DNA from: a virus
DNA: 64,000 nt
Virus record (IMG/VR): IMGVR_UViG_3300031957_002677
Coordinates: 1-64,000 of that record
Reading direction: 5' to 3' (one strand)
In this document: positions 14,201 to 20,298 of the stretch, piece after piece
Numbering within the stretch: the stretch's first letter is position 1
How the letters are laid out: every line of letters begins with the position of its first letter
Made by a program: the position numbers and the translations under genes
Notes under the pieces: generated by a model
What the model was told of the DNA's origin: nothing
Seen by the model: only the letters and a program-made list of their open reading frames with translations
Databases searched by the model: none

Positions 14201-14679
14201 TCATAATGTTCAATTTTATTCGTAGACTCAAATATAATTTCGTCACCAAGTTCGGTTACACCACCAAATCCGCGTATAACACCTCTAAATTGAGTATTTG
14301 TTTTTGATGTATATGTTACAATTTCACCACCTTCATATTCTTCACCATTAAACTCCGCACCAATTCTTAACAATCCATATGCATATGGAAATCCTTCTGT
14401 ACTATCTACAGTAATTGTAGTATCTTCATAATCTAATACATCAATTCCTAGATTATTTGGATCATTAATTCTCAATCTTGTTGCTTTGGGGGACAGTAAA
14501 ATACTATCTAAATCGACATATTTGTCGATATTAGACATTAAGTCATATGCTGCTCCTGGAATTTCATTAGACTCTTGATATTGCCTTAGAAAATCCTTAA
14601 ATATCGGAAATTCATCATTTATAAAATCTGGAATCTGACTTTCCAGAACCTGAGATAGACGAATTCTTCTTATATCCAT
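2290..14679 (-). CDS. Giant virion structural protein (4129 aa) in gp7 position
   Basis: A single uninterrupted reading frame of 4129 codons lies between gp6 and gp8, where T4 has the 1032-aa wedge protein gp7. The first 250 residues (MDIRRIRLSQVLESQIPDF, then FKDFLRQYQ and FYRSKGTSQSFKILFKAL) are mixed alpha/beta and look like a baseplate-anchoring domain. The rest is built from beta-rich repeats with recurring GVGSTT, LSGGYNYV and IKILSGG phrases. A YHYH-type domain lies near residues 1305-1415 (GWAYDGNPIYGPYGY, FNGRFCVTPEYPNGVYAYF, YPYVIGGRY). Giant proteins of this kind are known from cyanomyoviruses. Baseplate or side-fibre function is inferred from position. Confidence 0.8.
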   Translation of the reverse strand: MDIRRIRLSQVLESQIPDFINDEFPIFKDFLRQYQESNEIPGAAYDLMSNIDKYVDLDSILLSPKATRLRINDPNNLGIDVLDYEDTTITVDSTEGFPYAYGLLRIGAEFNGEEYEGGEIVTYTSKTNTQFRGVIRGFGGVTELGDEIIFESTNKIEHYDGELVENLSSLLFNEFFSKLKTLIAPGFEDRILNSDVNERLFYKQVGDFYRSKGTSQSFKILFKALYNKPVDVISPSGYVFEPSASSNRKTRDLVLYSTDQTVDYSDVLLHRTLKQPEFDAIDEPDNITAYGTITNIERIERNGVRYYIVSLDSDYDKDISVDGTVFGKFVTTSTTKVVEDYLEDNGEWPEFINVDSTISFEESGSVDVYNVVNNEFVVKTLFYDDITVNEFYGVYDSDFDIKRGTLLSSRRYAYVELSDDNTLYFRVTQVLSGIEPDESSYFSEGDPIKFNTLGLREDSAKYNDWIYNSTPSYNISSIELLSSINKTYRIKLEFNFDLVILDKFFLIDNSNNSYNISISSRNNIDEYIITSDSLVDLTAPKTFTIERKLNKSKFRFFPEANDYVTDVQNVYRPDSFEDDMFIASSSLPNYGNIELSTNDRRITFTVNIANDLTNNKEIKVGQDATSTISERNHSFYTGDSIIYSEDDDDNKLKTFDGEGNIIDLPNGRYYVTVVNSKIIKLSTSLNRVYTQEYLSIVGNVTDTTFYYSDFFDIEKVLNIRDPFILKSKRLVKRILPPINESESVETVPGKIGIFKNGVELLNYKSKNNIFYGGIEKIEILSGGEDYDIINPPSLEIFDGENADGLNIGGIGATGNFIVQGSVKELKILSGGYNYVNDPTVKVSGGNGTACDVSPVMESYTHGVTIDSSSGFSVGISTDTIITLEDHLFVPGEKVIYNCELNNQEIGGLKNKSIYYVGIVDNTAFTLHNSESDAKNNVKSIDLTGFGEGFHKFDSVKKKKRIGSLNVIYSTDDFTYRKVSYDPSLVSTPIDFYTNNINIPNHGFNSGELVIYESTTTPISGLSSGTTYYVSKVDDNNFKLSSIGIGTLSKDYYYNQGTYADLSAPGVGRQYFRYPNIEIDITPSGNDLASIQPQVLPIVRGEIKDVFLEGHGVGYGCTNIFNYERQPNITAEPGKLASVRPFIIDGEIKSIIIQNSGQKYVSTPTIQIFTDGDGFGADLIPIISDDGRLEDVIVKNGGADYNESVEIEVVSAGRGASFKAKIVVWNVNEVERSLNSNQIYDDDGFLYQDSTISTKSADRYGFLQYGHYYAPRKLRQNVYNKRVINGRTTFNPDLILDNLNREKDSTLHSPILGWAYDGNPIYGPYGYTNPNGTGGVKRMQSGYKKRTLANRPSVTIYPLGFFCNDYEWFSNGDLDTFNGRFCVTPEYPNGVYAYFTTIGNNDSSFKNFKLPEYPYVIGGRYKSKPIEFNFNSSITQSSFFNDNNGEYGETYSKYGLLRNITPHNISSEFGRYNYIFNPTSVIDIKSRVKSASSGTVDELLLFSGGKDYKVDDRIIFSESGLNTKRPIAKVVSVGGTDVTQVSVATSSIVNAEIVLNAKTNGLVAICSSPHNNYTGPGRISNLSDGTDTGAELIVVNRDLKLSGFGTGIIIESPSTTGLVTYFDVFGLESTQNIIPIRPNDVYDIKYQSFEEKVKVLNVDINNSRLRVQRQVNGTIGTSYPVGTALSEDSRNFIVNDTNIIPGSLYNTQYYFDPRETVGLGAGSTLSIPNPGAGSTQIFVEGGKIYLPNNTLSINDKIYYDYDSGPITVESFGDNFNLIKDRPYYAYPFKNGYVGVSSRPVGVGSTGPVGLGSVTELLTFTGHGAGDNHSFFTRYDNVQRVDVTTYEATVTTSENHNLLFDDEIVVNCLPNIEKSLPVFYNQENKKFAVGKFDIVHADINPKFNTITINNHGLQNEQTVIFESDVPPGGLVSNGVYKVSIVSKNKIKLLLPNNGGIVDIANQSTGRLILVNPPIELVKNKTLTFDVSDFSLSYVRNNIRYSAFKLKFFRDRELKHQFLSSGKDGDLSVIETGKLGIDINATVKLKYDNEFPEKLYYNLEPIKNPQVPVSFSLSSLDLDNKNAINFIDSRISGSFNVKKPTDTTFSYRLFDEPDSSSYVTGLATITYSTISTTASGPINEVSFISKGSNLVKLPLIEKVESESGVDSIIFPRTNTIGISKNIEIDDIGFEFPSDTTLRPRAYTPTVYKIDPLTSIGNIDVIEKGTRYTILPDLVLIDGYTNKIVTDVDLRYVDEDGFKVKVIKNTKNLYDVEPRLLPINNSNGYKVLTMSYDSGTKDVEVVLDVVGFSTITAWPFPVGSQFMVEGVVTKVPSTDEGYNSSDYDYKKLFTVKTADPNIGGQLPSFTFNMGDFVQTTAGPGVFNDLITSGRVIPESLFPIFKINRIANKYFENEIVTNGTAEDLVVSWDVKNELLKVFTSFPERYGVGDIMRGKTSQSSGTLTEVVGITSLTYKLDSSNADRYKPYDRKGFLNEDTQRLHDSDYYQYFSYSLKSEVGISSWKEPVESLAHPAGFKKFSELQVISDDDDQLGINSTGLPKDQNNSGFLGISDFDSYYDLNCVSDIDLVTENNVLNKLSDEIRFNSLILVDYFESIGNRVLIVDDVSDQFNSNPRPTAFVTVDTFSLRKFRSKKYVMFTSNKKFPGERQMIIVNVIHNNTYGFLSQYGRVETNIVHGYFDVGVFEDNGLLLFYPIESKFTDYNISGYQYAISDSISGVSTHYIGNSDSIGFAGIQTAALPQGTSTSTKIVGIDSSYTSAKILVTLESSDLQYYQYDEFNIVHDGTDIHNIEFSTLATDNFANQDVSLGIGTYQFEYNGNEIEVKLTPNSGLSTNYDVSSTVVAISDTSRTSIGSSTFNTTQTIVGFGSTTSISPFAGINTSIQLIEFDKSYKGFNVYASIEDVTNNIVQMSELVFTHNETDAYITEFGRVSNSELFEDVGLGTFTSYVTSGKARLEFVPYPADPGFTREIEVRLFIHQLQLVDLGISNNFYNYDNGRFSTLYGTYTGTENDIKRSFELKHQGDLIFERTFDSTSLGTTVSTDENVLILPNHFFVTGELVKYTIPNEDDVRVGISTTTIAGVGSTDKLPTDLYVVKVNDSKIKFADTAENSLKFNPETLTLTSIGIGTQHKITGTNKDAKGIFTIDNMMQSPIVSLAITTSVSDDIALSDTLINTAGITSIFANDIIEIDDEVMLIETVGVGTQDKIRVRRPWLGTELGIHTAGSIVTKLKGDYKITGSTINFTSPPYGKVPVTVDVNQFGVPFVDPSERDYTGITTNSYFHGRTFMRSGIIDEVEETYTKNYIFDDISTKFTGIRTSFDMTVNDQDVVGLSTDNAIVLVKDIFQQPTRSGVSSISGNYEFIEVGGKTKVLFDGSTSADDFTAADGQDINVPNLPVGGVIVNIGSTTGLGYQPLVAAGATATISGFGSITAVSIANSGSGYRPGIQTHINVIAQTSSDVSIIGYATALNGHITGVAITNAGTAYTSTNPPLIRFDSPLSYTNIPLLYSSDSPNEGIGRTASIDMFVSRDTSVGQFKFNNNGYAYGQGEILTVAIGGTTGIPTDTSKTFDEFQITVIETHSDEFNSWSLGQLQQLDSLDNQFDGIRRVFPISFQGDRLSIRARTGSNIDVSATLLIFINDVLQIPNQAYTFKGGSLIIFAEPIPEEYTSRIIFYRGTRDIDVEEVDIVEPIEIGDKVRIMDDPPARTEEKRTVEDILSSDILLTNPYSGIGRLNDETIERPIMACKQTEDLFINGEYVGKNRRLYEPYIFPTTNLIQSVGVDTNVAWVEATSTFFDNNKENLAGKKLGQIQIISQDETQTGFGTVIVSGLGSITSVTVSNPGVGYTFTPLIAIGPPSPGGTQATAECTISNGFISAITVTNNGFGYTGTAAPYVNIEPPRVYSEPIRLVEYDGDYGNIVSVANTTVGVGSTALELSLHIPRDSFIRNIGINPGGITTEGITGLVTSYYFTASRTNVGNGITAFYNDGSTLSISTDKFNNIFQVYDIDRTTESIPGIGVTDIVKITTLVDGPIDLAENLGTFDNDQETFDSTLLTFDSTGEDNGYFGNFSWGRINWHPTKSRNEPLDFSSYHINGVAGISTSPFVRRTFPLRTKLYTQY

Positions 14680-14690
14680 TTTATGTTTAA

Positions 14691-16634
14691 TTAGAATCTT
14701 GGTCGGATGACGTTGTTATCGTAATTTGATGGTGTAGTAATAAATCTACTTCCAGTGGGATCAGCACCAGATAAAATATTATCTTCGATAACATTTATGT
14801 TAGATTCGCCAGTATCAAATTGTAGGAAGAGATCTTGAAGTCCAATGATATCATTTGATCTTGGAACTGCAGATATCTGTACTGCTTGATTGTTTTCAAT
14901 TTCAGTAGATGTTATATTTATCGCACTAATATTAATTTCACCTTTATCATAATCTACGGTTCCAATTTTTCTTCTTACAATCTCTGCAGAAGATCTTACT
15001 TGATCTTGAGTTCCATATTCTGTATTAATTGATTCTGGAATAGTAATTAGAACCAACTCACCCATTCCACCAGGTCCTGGAATATCGGAAAGATAAACAG
15101 TTTTACTAATACCACTTACCTTAAAACCACTTGACTTAATATTATATCCCTCTGATCTTAAGATTTTAAATGAATTTCCAAAACAAACCTCATATTCTGC
15201 CAATCTATTTACAATTGATCTCATATCCCTACGAATCCTTACTTCTGTAATATTTGAAGTAATTGCTTTATTGGAACTATCAATTAAGGTAGTAAATTTA
15301 GTATATCTAAATCTAGAACCGTACATATTCATTTCTTCACTATTAGCAAATGATGTTAATGAATTAATTATATTTTGAGATACTGAATTTGAATCCCTTG
15401 CTAATGATGGATTATAATATGCAGAAACGTCTGCTTCAACATATAAGAATTTTGTATCTAAAATTTCAGGAACAATACCTGCAACAGAATATTGTCTAAG
15501 TTCCTTCTTGATACTATCTTTCAAAGTGTTTGATAGAAATAGTCCAGTTTTTGGTTTAATCGTAATGTAAACTTTTCCAAATCTGGGTGGATTAAGTTCT
15601 TCTCCACCAAAAGCATTGATAGAATCAGTCTCAGGATAAACACTCCTTACAATAGTTTCATAATCTCTTGCAGTTACTGCTCTTCCTTGAGATGAATAGA
15701 ACCTAGTCGCATAATTTTTAATAGATTGTGCAGACTCAATACTGGAACCACCTTTAGCAGATTGTATTAAAACCGCATCAGAAATATTTCTAGAAATTAA
15801 GCTACCATTATTATCATAGAAGTTTCCATTTATCTTGAATGTGGATGCCCCATTACCTGATTCACCATTGGATATGATATATGAAACATTAATAAAATTA
15901 TTATTTACCAATTCATTACCAAATACACCATCTCCGAAAATTAATTCGTATTTTTCATCTTCAATTTCTTGTATAAAAAATACTTTTGATGTTCCATCAA
16001 TTTCAGTTATTGATGTTGCCATCTTATAGACAATACTTTCATTTGAAGTAAAGTTGTCTCTTACACTGACTCTGATTGTACTATAATCAATACCGATATT
16101 TGATAAAATAAATCTTTGATTTGGTATTGAAGAATCTACTGTAAAATCTTCGTTAAGAAGATTTCCTTCATAGATTGTTACATCATCAAAAGTTGCCCTA
16201 TTCTGAAAAATTGCTGATGTAATATCATCTGGTATACAAAAGGTACGTCCCTCAGTAGTACGATTATTGGAATTAATCGCAACGTTCCCTTTTTTTAATG
16301 TGATTGAACGAGGTTTTGTTGGGAAATCACTAGAATCAATGAAAAAACTAATTCTTGCCTGTGCAGAAGTTCTTGGTCTTGGTAAATAACCAACATTTCG
16401 TGCCAAAGAGACTACATTTTCTCTTAAAGTTGCACTATCAATGAAGACCTCATTACTGAGCATATTTGCATTATATGCTGCAATATATGTGTTATAGGCA
16501 AGTAAATCAATAATAACAGATAGTGTTGATCCTTCAAAATCATAATCAGTAAACGTACTTTTAGAACGTAAATATGATTTGAGTGTATCCTTAATCTGCT
16601 CAAAGTCTAGATTTGTAAAATTTGTAATTGCCAT
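14691..16634 (-). CDS. 6: Baseplate wedge protein gp6
   Basis: The 647-aa length is close to T4 gp6 (660 aa). The N-terminus shares the signature of gp6 and J-type baseplate proteins: FTDYDFEGSTLSVIIDLLAYNT followed by SATLRENVVSLARNVGYLP (T4: FLDYDFEGSRLNVLCDLLAYNT). Gp6 forms the ring that holds the six baseplate wedges together and changes conformation at sheath contraction. The gene starts at the ATG at 16634, directly after the gp25 stop, and is followed by the giant protein 11 bases on. Interaction partners should be gp25, gp53-type and gp7-type wedge proteins. Confidence 0.95.
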   Translation of the reverse strand: MAITNFTNLDFEQIKDTLKSYLRSKSTFTDYDFEGSTLSVIIDLLAYNTYIAAYNANMLSNEVFIDSATLRENVVSLARNVGYLPRPRTSAQARISFFIDSSDFPTKPRSITLKKGNVAINSNNRTTEGRTFCIPDDITSAIFQNRATFDDVTIYEGNLLNEDFTVDSSIPNQRFILSNIGIDYSTIRVSVRDNFTSNESIVYKMATSITEIDGTSKVFFIQEIEDEKYELIFGDGVFGNELVNNNFINVSYIISNGESGNGASTFKINGNFYDNNGSLISRNISDAVLIQSAKGGSSIESAQSIKNYATRFYSSQGRAVTARDYETIVRSVYPETDSINAFGGEELNPPRFGKVYITIKPKTGLFLSNTLKDSIKKELRQYSVAGIVPEILDTKFLYVEADVSAYYNPSLARDSNSVSQNIINSLTSFANSEEMNMYGSRFRYTKFTTLIDSSNKAITSNITEVRIRRDMRSIVNRLAEYEVCFGNSFKILRSEGYNIKSSGFKVSGISKTVYLSDIPGPGGMGELVLITIPESINTEYGTQDQVRSSAEIVRRKIGTVDYDKGEINISAINITSTEIENNQAVQISAVPRSNDIIGLQDLFLQFDTGESNINVIEDNILSGADPTGSRFITTPSNYDNNVIRPRF

Positions 16635-17036
16635 TTATCTTGTTGGTTGTAGTACGAAATTAAGTTCTTGTGGAGAAATATCAAGACCAATAATTGTATA
16701 CCTAATAGTTACTTCATATTCATTACCATCATAATTTGGTATACATTTAATATCGTTAAGTTCAACTCTTGGTTCATTCAACCTGATTGTGGTCGAAATT
16801 TCGTCTTTAATTTGATCAGCAAGAATTGGTGACATGTTATCAAAAAGTAACCTAGAGACTCTAGACCCAATTTCTGGTTGAAAGAATCTTTCACCAGTAA
16901 ATGTCATTACTAAATTGCGAATAGATCTTGCAATAGCAACTTCATTCTTTAACGAAATTAGATCGTTTGTCAGAGGATTTTTACTAAATGTTGAACTTAG
17001 ATCTCTAAATCCTCTACTTACCCTTTCTAACGGCAT
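16635..17036 (-). CDS. 25: Baseplate wedge lysozyme-like protein gp25
   Basis: From the ATG at 17036 the protein has 133 aa, matching T4 gp25 (132 aa). The shared core is FFQPEIGSRVSRLLFDNMSP...EPRVELNDIKCIP (T4: PFDPEFGCDLSDQLFENMTP...EPRI). Gp25 belongs to the GPW/gp25 family that nucleates sheath assembly on the wedge. The frame stays open to an ATG at 17075, which overlaps the upstream gene by 11 bases; I prefer the inner start because the extra 13 residues are not expected in the family. Confidence 0.93.
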   Translation of the reverse strand: MPLERVSRGFRDLSSTFSKNPLTNDLISLKNEVAIARSIRNLVMTFTGERFFQPEIGSRVSRLLFDNMSPILADQIKDEISTTIRLNEPRVELNDIKCIPNYDGNEYEVTIRYTIIGLDISPQELNFVLQPTR

Positions 17037-17064
17037 CAGTACACGCAAACTAGGTATTATCAAC

Positions 17065-17739
17065 CTATTTAGCATCTATATCAGGTAAATTTTCTCTTTC
17101 TTTTGCTGTCTTCCAAAAATATTCATCCTCACGACCCATCCCAAGACGGTCAAAACCGTTTTCAACCTGATAAAATTGTGTTGAAACCTTAAAATCGGGC
17201 ATTTTGGGTTCAACAGGAGTCAAACTATTGTCAAAAATACGCATTCTATTGTTTGGATACAGTGCATACTGCCCATTTTTAAGTTCGATAAGGTTATGTG
17301 ACTTGTGTTCAGCAGGATTTTCACTCGTTGCATAGTCAATAACGTCAGGATCTTGGTGATAGTTGTCTAAAGTGCAAACATAAGTCCCTTTTTGAGTGCC
17401 AAAGTCTCTTGTATACAGTTCATAGTCCATAGAAGCAATAAATTGCTTCTGAACTGCTACTACTCCATAGTCCATACAGTTCCAAAATTGAAGATTTGGA
17501 AGATTCATGTCAGGATCTGGAGTTTTTGGTTCCGATAAAAAGGCACTGATCGGCAATTTATCGTACATTGCCGCATATTCTGGTAAATATGTCTCAAAAT
17601 AAAAAGAACGTCCAGGAATCGACTTTGCCGATACCCAAACGCCCTTAACAAATTCACCATGACCAAATTGATGATCTGTGAGATATTCTTTTCTAACCCA
17701 CACTTCCGTTGATGGAAGATTACATATAAGTGCTGCCAT
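17065..17739 (-). CDS. Conserved cyanophage-type protein of unknown function (224 aa)
   Basis: A soluble 224-aa protein rich in aromatic residues, with no motif I can assign. Notable segments are FWNCMDYGVVAVQKQF (about 125-140) and a Glu/Asp-rich C-terminus. There is no signal peptide or membrane segment. It is the first gene after the small basic protein and lies directly before gp25, sharing about 11 bases if gp25 uses its upstream ATG. It may belong to the baseplate operon, but its role is unknown. Confidence 0.75.
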   Translation of the reverse strand: MAALICNLPSTEVWVRKEYLTDHQFGHGEFVKGVWVSAKSIPGRSFYFETYLPEYAAMYDKLPISAFLSEPKTPDPDMNLPNLQFWNCMDYGVVAVQKQFIASMDYELYTRDFGTQKGTYVCTLDNYHQDPDVIDYATSENPAEHKSHNLIELKNGQYALYPNNRMRIFDNSLTPVEPKMPDFKVSTQFYQVENGFDRLGMGREDEYFWKTAKERENLPDIDAK

Positions 17740-17760
17740 TAAAAACAGTTAAGACTGCTC

Positions 17761-17768
17761 TATTTAAC
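17761..17768 (-). promoter_or_regulatory. Possible late promoter (GTTAAATA)
   Basis: Minus-strand GTTAAATA keeps the TAAATA core of the late box and lies 22 bases before the ATG of the 224-aa gene that opens the baseplate block. It is two changes from TATAAATA, so support is weak. Confidence 0.3.
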
Positions 17769-17916
17769 CTCGTCCTTGACCACGATAACGTTTTTGCTTA
17801 CTATTACGAGAAGATGCTGAAAGTTTGGTGTTCACCGAAGAACCCTGACGAGTTTTCTTTGGTTTACCTGAGATAAAATTCGCACCTGAAAGACCAACTT
17901 TTGAACGTACTGCCAT
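17764..17916 (-). CDS. Small basic conserved protein (50 aa)
   Basis: A 50-aa protein starting MAVRSKVGLSGANF and ending KQKRYRGQGRG, very rich in Lys, Arg, Ser and Gly and probably unstructured. I recall similar short basic proteins in other T4-like cyanophages at this point. The start ATG at 17916 lies about 26 bases downstream of a strong -35/-10 pair. A nucleic-acid-binding or structural role would fit the charge, but nothing identifies it. Confidence 0.7.
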   Translation of the reverse strand: MAVRSKVGLSGANFISGKPKKTRQGSSVNTKLSASSRNSKQKRYRGQGRG

Positions 17917-17941
17917 TTGACTCCGTTGATTAGACCTCTAT

Positions 17942-17970
17942 ATTATACAGTATTTTCTTGAGTATGTAAA
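17942..17970 (-). promoter_or_regulatory. Sigma-70-type promoter TTTACA-17-TATAAT
   Basis: On the minus strand TTTACA (17965-17970) and TATAAT (17942-17947) are separated by exactly 17 bases. The site overlaps the 3' end of the halogenase gene and points to the 50-aa gene. It suggests early transcription by the host polymerase. Confidence 0.75.
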
Positions 17971-19133
17971 GGGTCTAATGGGTAATCAAAGACATCTTCT
18001 AGGACCTTCTGGATGGGTCTCTGAAGCATTCCGCAATGAACATCCTTGAAGTCATGATATCCAAAACATCCGATCTTAAGCATTTCATCTTCTTCATTTA
18101 AATTCTTTGCTGCATAATATGTCTCAAGTAAAGAATCCATACGATTTGAGAAACATTGTGAATTAAAATAAACAGAAGCACGTGCTTGAGTTAATTTCCA
18201 GAAAGGAGTATCATAGATTGATCCATAAGAGTAATACCAAGATAATGATTTACTATATGATGTCAAATTCCTAAGATAATAGTTATTTGTTTCCTGATAA
18301 GATTGAATATCACGATTACCTTTAAGAAATTCTGCAATTGATGATGCAAAGTCATGATAATACATTAATGATAATGCTTCTAATGGTTCAAGAAAGAATA
18401 AACGATTACCATTATATGCTTCAAATCGATTTTGTAAGAGTTTCTTAGAGAATCTAGGAGTCCATGAAATTTTCTTTCCTTCTATCTCAGGATCCGAGAA
18501 GTTGCGGTTGTAGAGGTATCCGTGCTTCGTAATACCTCGATCGGGAAACGGAAGTCCAAATTCCCATCCATCCCGAGTAGCGCGGTGAAGAGTATAAGTT
18601 ACGTCGTCAATGGTATCAGAAGTATATAAGATTGCCGCATTAACAGTCTCAAAGATCGGTTTATAATATTCGGATGCATCATCCCACCCTGCACAGTTGA
18701 CTACAAAGTCATACTCTTTATCATTAATGATAACTTGTTCATCCTCAAAGTCATATCCATCGACTCTCTCAGGATGATAAACAATTCCATGTTCCTTCTC
18801 TAAGTGATTGTGAATGAATGGATTTAATATCCCACTCTCAAAATGAAAAGCAACCTCACCACCATGGAAGTGATGTCGGAATGATCCGCCAGTACCCCAG
18901 TCAATATACTTAATACCATTCTTATATGAAATGATACCTGCATCGGCAAGATCTCCGATACTAATGTCCAGTGTTTCTAAAATAAGTGACTGGATATGTG
19001 GTGTTGTTGATTCTCCAACACTTAAAGGTTTTATATCTGGATCATAAAAAAACTCTACGTCATGATCATCTTGCATCAGACGTAGAGCAGTAATAATCGC
19101 AGAAGTACCTTTGCCTATAATTGCAATTTTCAT
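17943..19133 (-). CDS. Flavin-dependent tryptophan-halogenase-like protein
   Basis: The 396-aa protein has an FAD-binding Rossmann start (IAIIGKGTSAIITAL), the VGESTTP motif at 39-45 typical of tryptophan halogenases, and a conserved Lys71 in SYKNGIKYIDW, which aligns with the catalytic Lys of PrnA. The diagnostic WxWxIP motif is replaced by WEFGLP (190-195), and the protein is shorter than PrnA (538 aa). Halogenase homologues are known from cyanophages, with unknown substrate. It overlaps the preceding 51-aa gene by four bases (ATGA). Halogenation is therefore plausible but not assured; another FADH2-dependent oxidation is possible. Confidence 0.7.
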   Translation of the reverse strand: MKIAIIGKGTSAIITALRLMQDDHDVEFFYDPDIKPLSVGESTTPHIQSLILETLDISIGDLADAGIISYKNGIKYIDWGTGGSFRHHFHGGEVAFHFESGILNPFIHNHLEKEHGIVYHPERVDGYDFEDEQVIINDKEYDFVVNCAGWDDASEYYKPIFETVNAAILYTSDTIDDVTYTLHRATRDGWEFGLPFPDRGITKHGYLYNRNFSDPEIEGKKISWTPRFSKKLLQNRFEAYNGNRLFFLEPLEALSLMYYHDFASSIAEFLKGNRDIQSYQETNNYYLRNLTSYSKSLSWYYSYGSIYDTPFWKLTQARASVYFNSQCFSNRMDSLLETYYAAKNLNEEDEMLKIGCFGYHDFKDVHCGMLQRPIQKVLEDVFDYPLDPLHTQENTV

Positions 19134-19285
19134 TCTACACGTTGTATAATTTCTAATTGATCTAAATCAATATCATTCTTTTCTTCATATCTTTCTATTG
19201 CTAACTCATGAAGAATATCTGCTGCTTCCTCATGAGTGACATTAGAATACATCTTATTACCTTGATAAAAGATGTCGATGTTCAT
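19130..19285 (-). CDS. Small acidic protein (51 aa)
   Basis: A 51-aa acidic, mostly helical protein starting MNIDIFYQGNKMYSN and containing HEEAADILHEL. Its ATG abuts the stop of the glycosyltransferase gene with one shared base, and its stop overlaps the halogenase ATG by four bases. This coupling makes it a real gene of the same operon. Function unknown. Confidence 0.7.
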   Translation of the reverse strand: MNIDIFYQGNKMYSNVTHEEAADILHELAIERYEEKNDIDLDQLEIIQRVE

Positions 19286-20058
19286 CAGATTACTCGGGTC
19301 TTTTCATGACCAACACGAATGCGAGGATCACACCAGATCTCGTATCCTGCTTCCTTTGCATCGAGACAGAATGATACGTCCTCTCCACACATGTCTTGTA
19401 CTGCACCAGACTCAAAGACTTGCATCTTAGGAGCAAACCATGGATACTCAAGACCCTCAAAGACTCCGTGCTTAATCAGTACCCATCCAAAACCAGTGTA
19501 GTCAACAGTAAATGGTTTCTTACGATTAGGTAGTGTCTCAATGGTTTCATGATTCATCACTCCACCATTAGAACGGAAATCATCTTCTTCTAACCAATGT
19601 GCAACAGAAGAGGTCTTTCCATCTTCAGTCAGATACCAACCAGCAACAACTTCTTTCTCAGTACCATCAGCAGCAATAGCACCATCACAGAGTTGCCAGA
19701 ACTTATCAGTGTTGAATACAATATCACTATCAATCCATAGTTGATAATCATACTCTAGTTTACCGTCCCAGGGTTTCTGAGAGGGACCTCGGAGTACATT
19801 TGCACCAAGTACCTTACAACGTGCAAAGTTAACCATTGATGAGTAATCTTGACTGATCTGAATACTCATTCCATTCTGTACTAGATCAAAGCACAGTTGT
19901 ACAAAGTTCTTGAGAAACGTAAATGAGCAACCACGTCCAGGTAAACAGAAGACAATCTTCTTACCCTTCATCCGTTCTTTGATTGCATCAATGTCAAACT
20001 CAGCAGTAGCACTCTTTTTCTTTGGTGCATTTGCCTTAACAGTAAATCCTTTTGCCAT
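19285..20058 (-). CDS. Glycosyltransferase-like (GT-A fold) protein
   Basis: After a basic linker of about 30 residues, the 257-aa protein has KIVFCLPGRGCS, a conserved NFARCKVLGANVLRG block and YQLWIDSDIVF with a DxD motif (Asp110/Asp112), the metal and nucleotide-sugar site of GT-A enzymes. The C-terminal GEDVSFCLDAKEAGYEIWCDP resembles the ED-acid region of these enzymes. Phage homologues are usually called hypothetical or glycosyltransferase. It heads an operon with a small protein and the halogenase, transcribed from a consensus promoter, so it may take part in modifying a small molecule, DNA or surface sugar. The acceptor is unknown. Confidence 0.65.
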   Translation of the reverse strand: MAKGFTVKANAPKKKSATAEFDIDAIKERMKGKKIVFCLPGRGCSFTFLKNFVQLCFDLVQNGMSIQISQDYSSMVNFARCKVLGANVLRGPSQKPWDGKLEYDYQLWIDSDIVFNTDKFWQLCDGAIAADGTEKEVVAGWYLTEDGKTSSVAHWLEEDDFRSNGGVMNHETIETLPNRKKPFTVDYTGFGWVLIKHGVFEGLEYPWFAPKMQVFESGAVQDMCGEDVSFCLDAKEAGYEIWCDPRIRVGHEKTRVI

Positions 20059-20081
20059 AGTTTTAGTTAACCTTCAGATCA

Positions 20082-20110
20082 ATTCTATCAGTTTATGTGT
20101 TGTTTGTCAA
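20082..20110 (-). promoter_or_regulatory. Sigma-70-type promoter TTGACA-17-TAGAAT
   Basis: Minus-strand TTGACA (20105-20110) and TAGAAT (20082-20087) with 17-base spacing, in front of the glycosyltransferase gene. The -35 overlaps the stop codon of the upstream 63-aa gene. Confidence 0.75.
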
Positions 20111-20298
20111 TATGATGCTTCGAGCATTTGTTGACGATTTAGTGTCACGACCTCGTATGATAAGTCGTCTACAGTATAGTTAGTCTCTAAAAGACCAACC
20201 ATAGCATTTACAGTATTCCACGTCGTTCTAAAATCATCTTCCCGAATATTTGGAAAGAGACATTTATGCCCTGCGTAGATATGATATAGTGTTTCCAT
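20107..20298 (-). CDS. Small conserved protein (63 aa)
   Basis: A 63-aa protein starting METLYHIYAGHKCLFPNI and containing FRTTWNTVNAMVGLL and VDDLSYEVV. I recall close relatives among small cyanophage proteins. It looks like a compact alpha/beta domain with no catalytic motif. Upstream is a 280-base stretch without genes. Function unknown. Confidence 0.75.
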   Translation of the reverse strand: METLYHIYAGHKCLFPNIREDDFRTTWNTVNAMVGLLETNYTVDDLSYEVVTLNRQQMLEASY

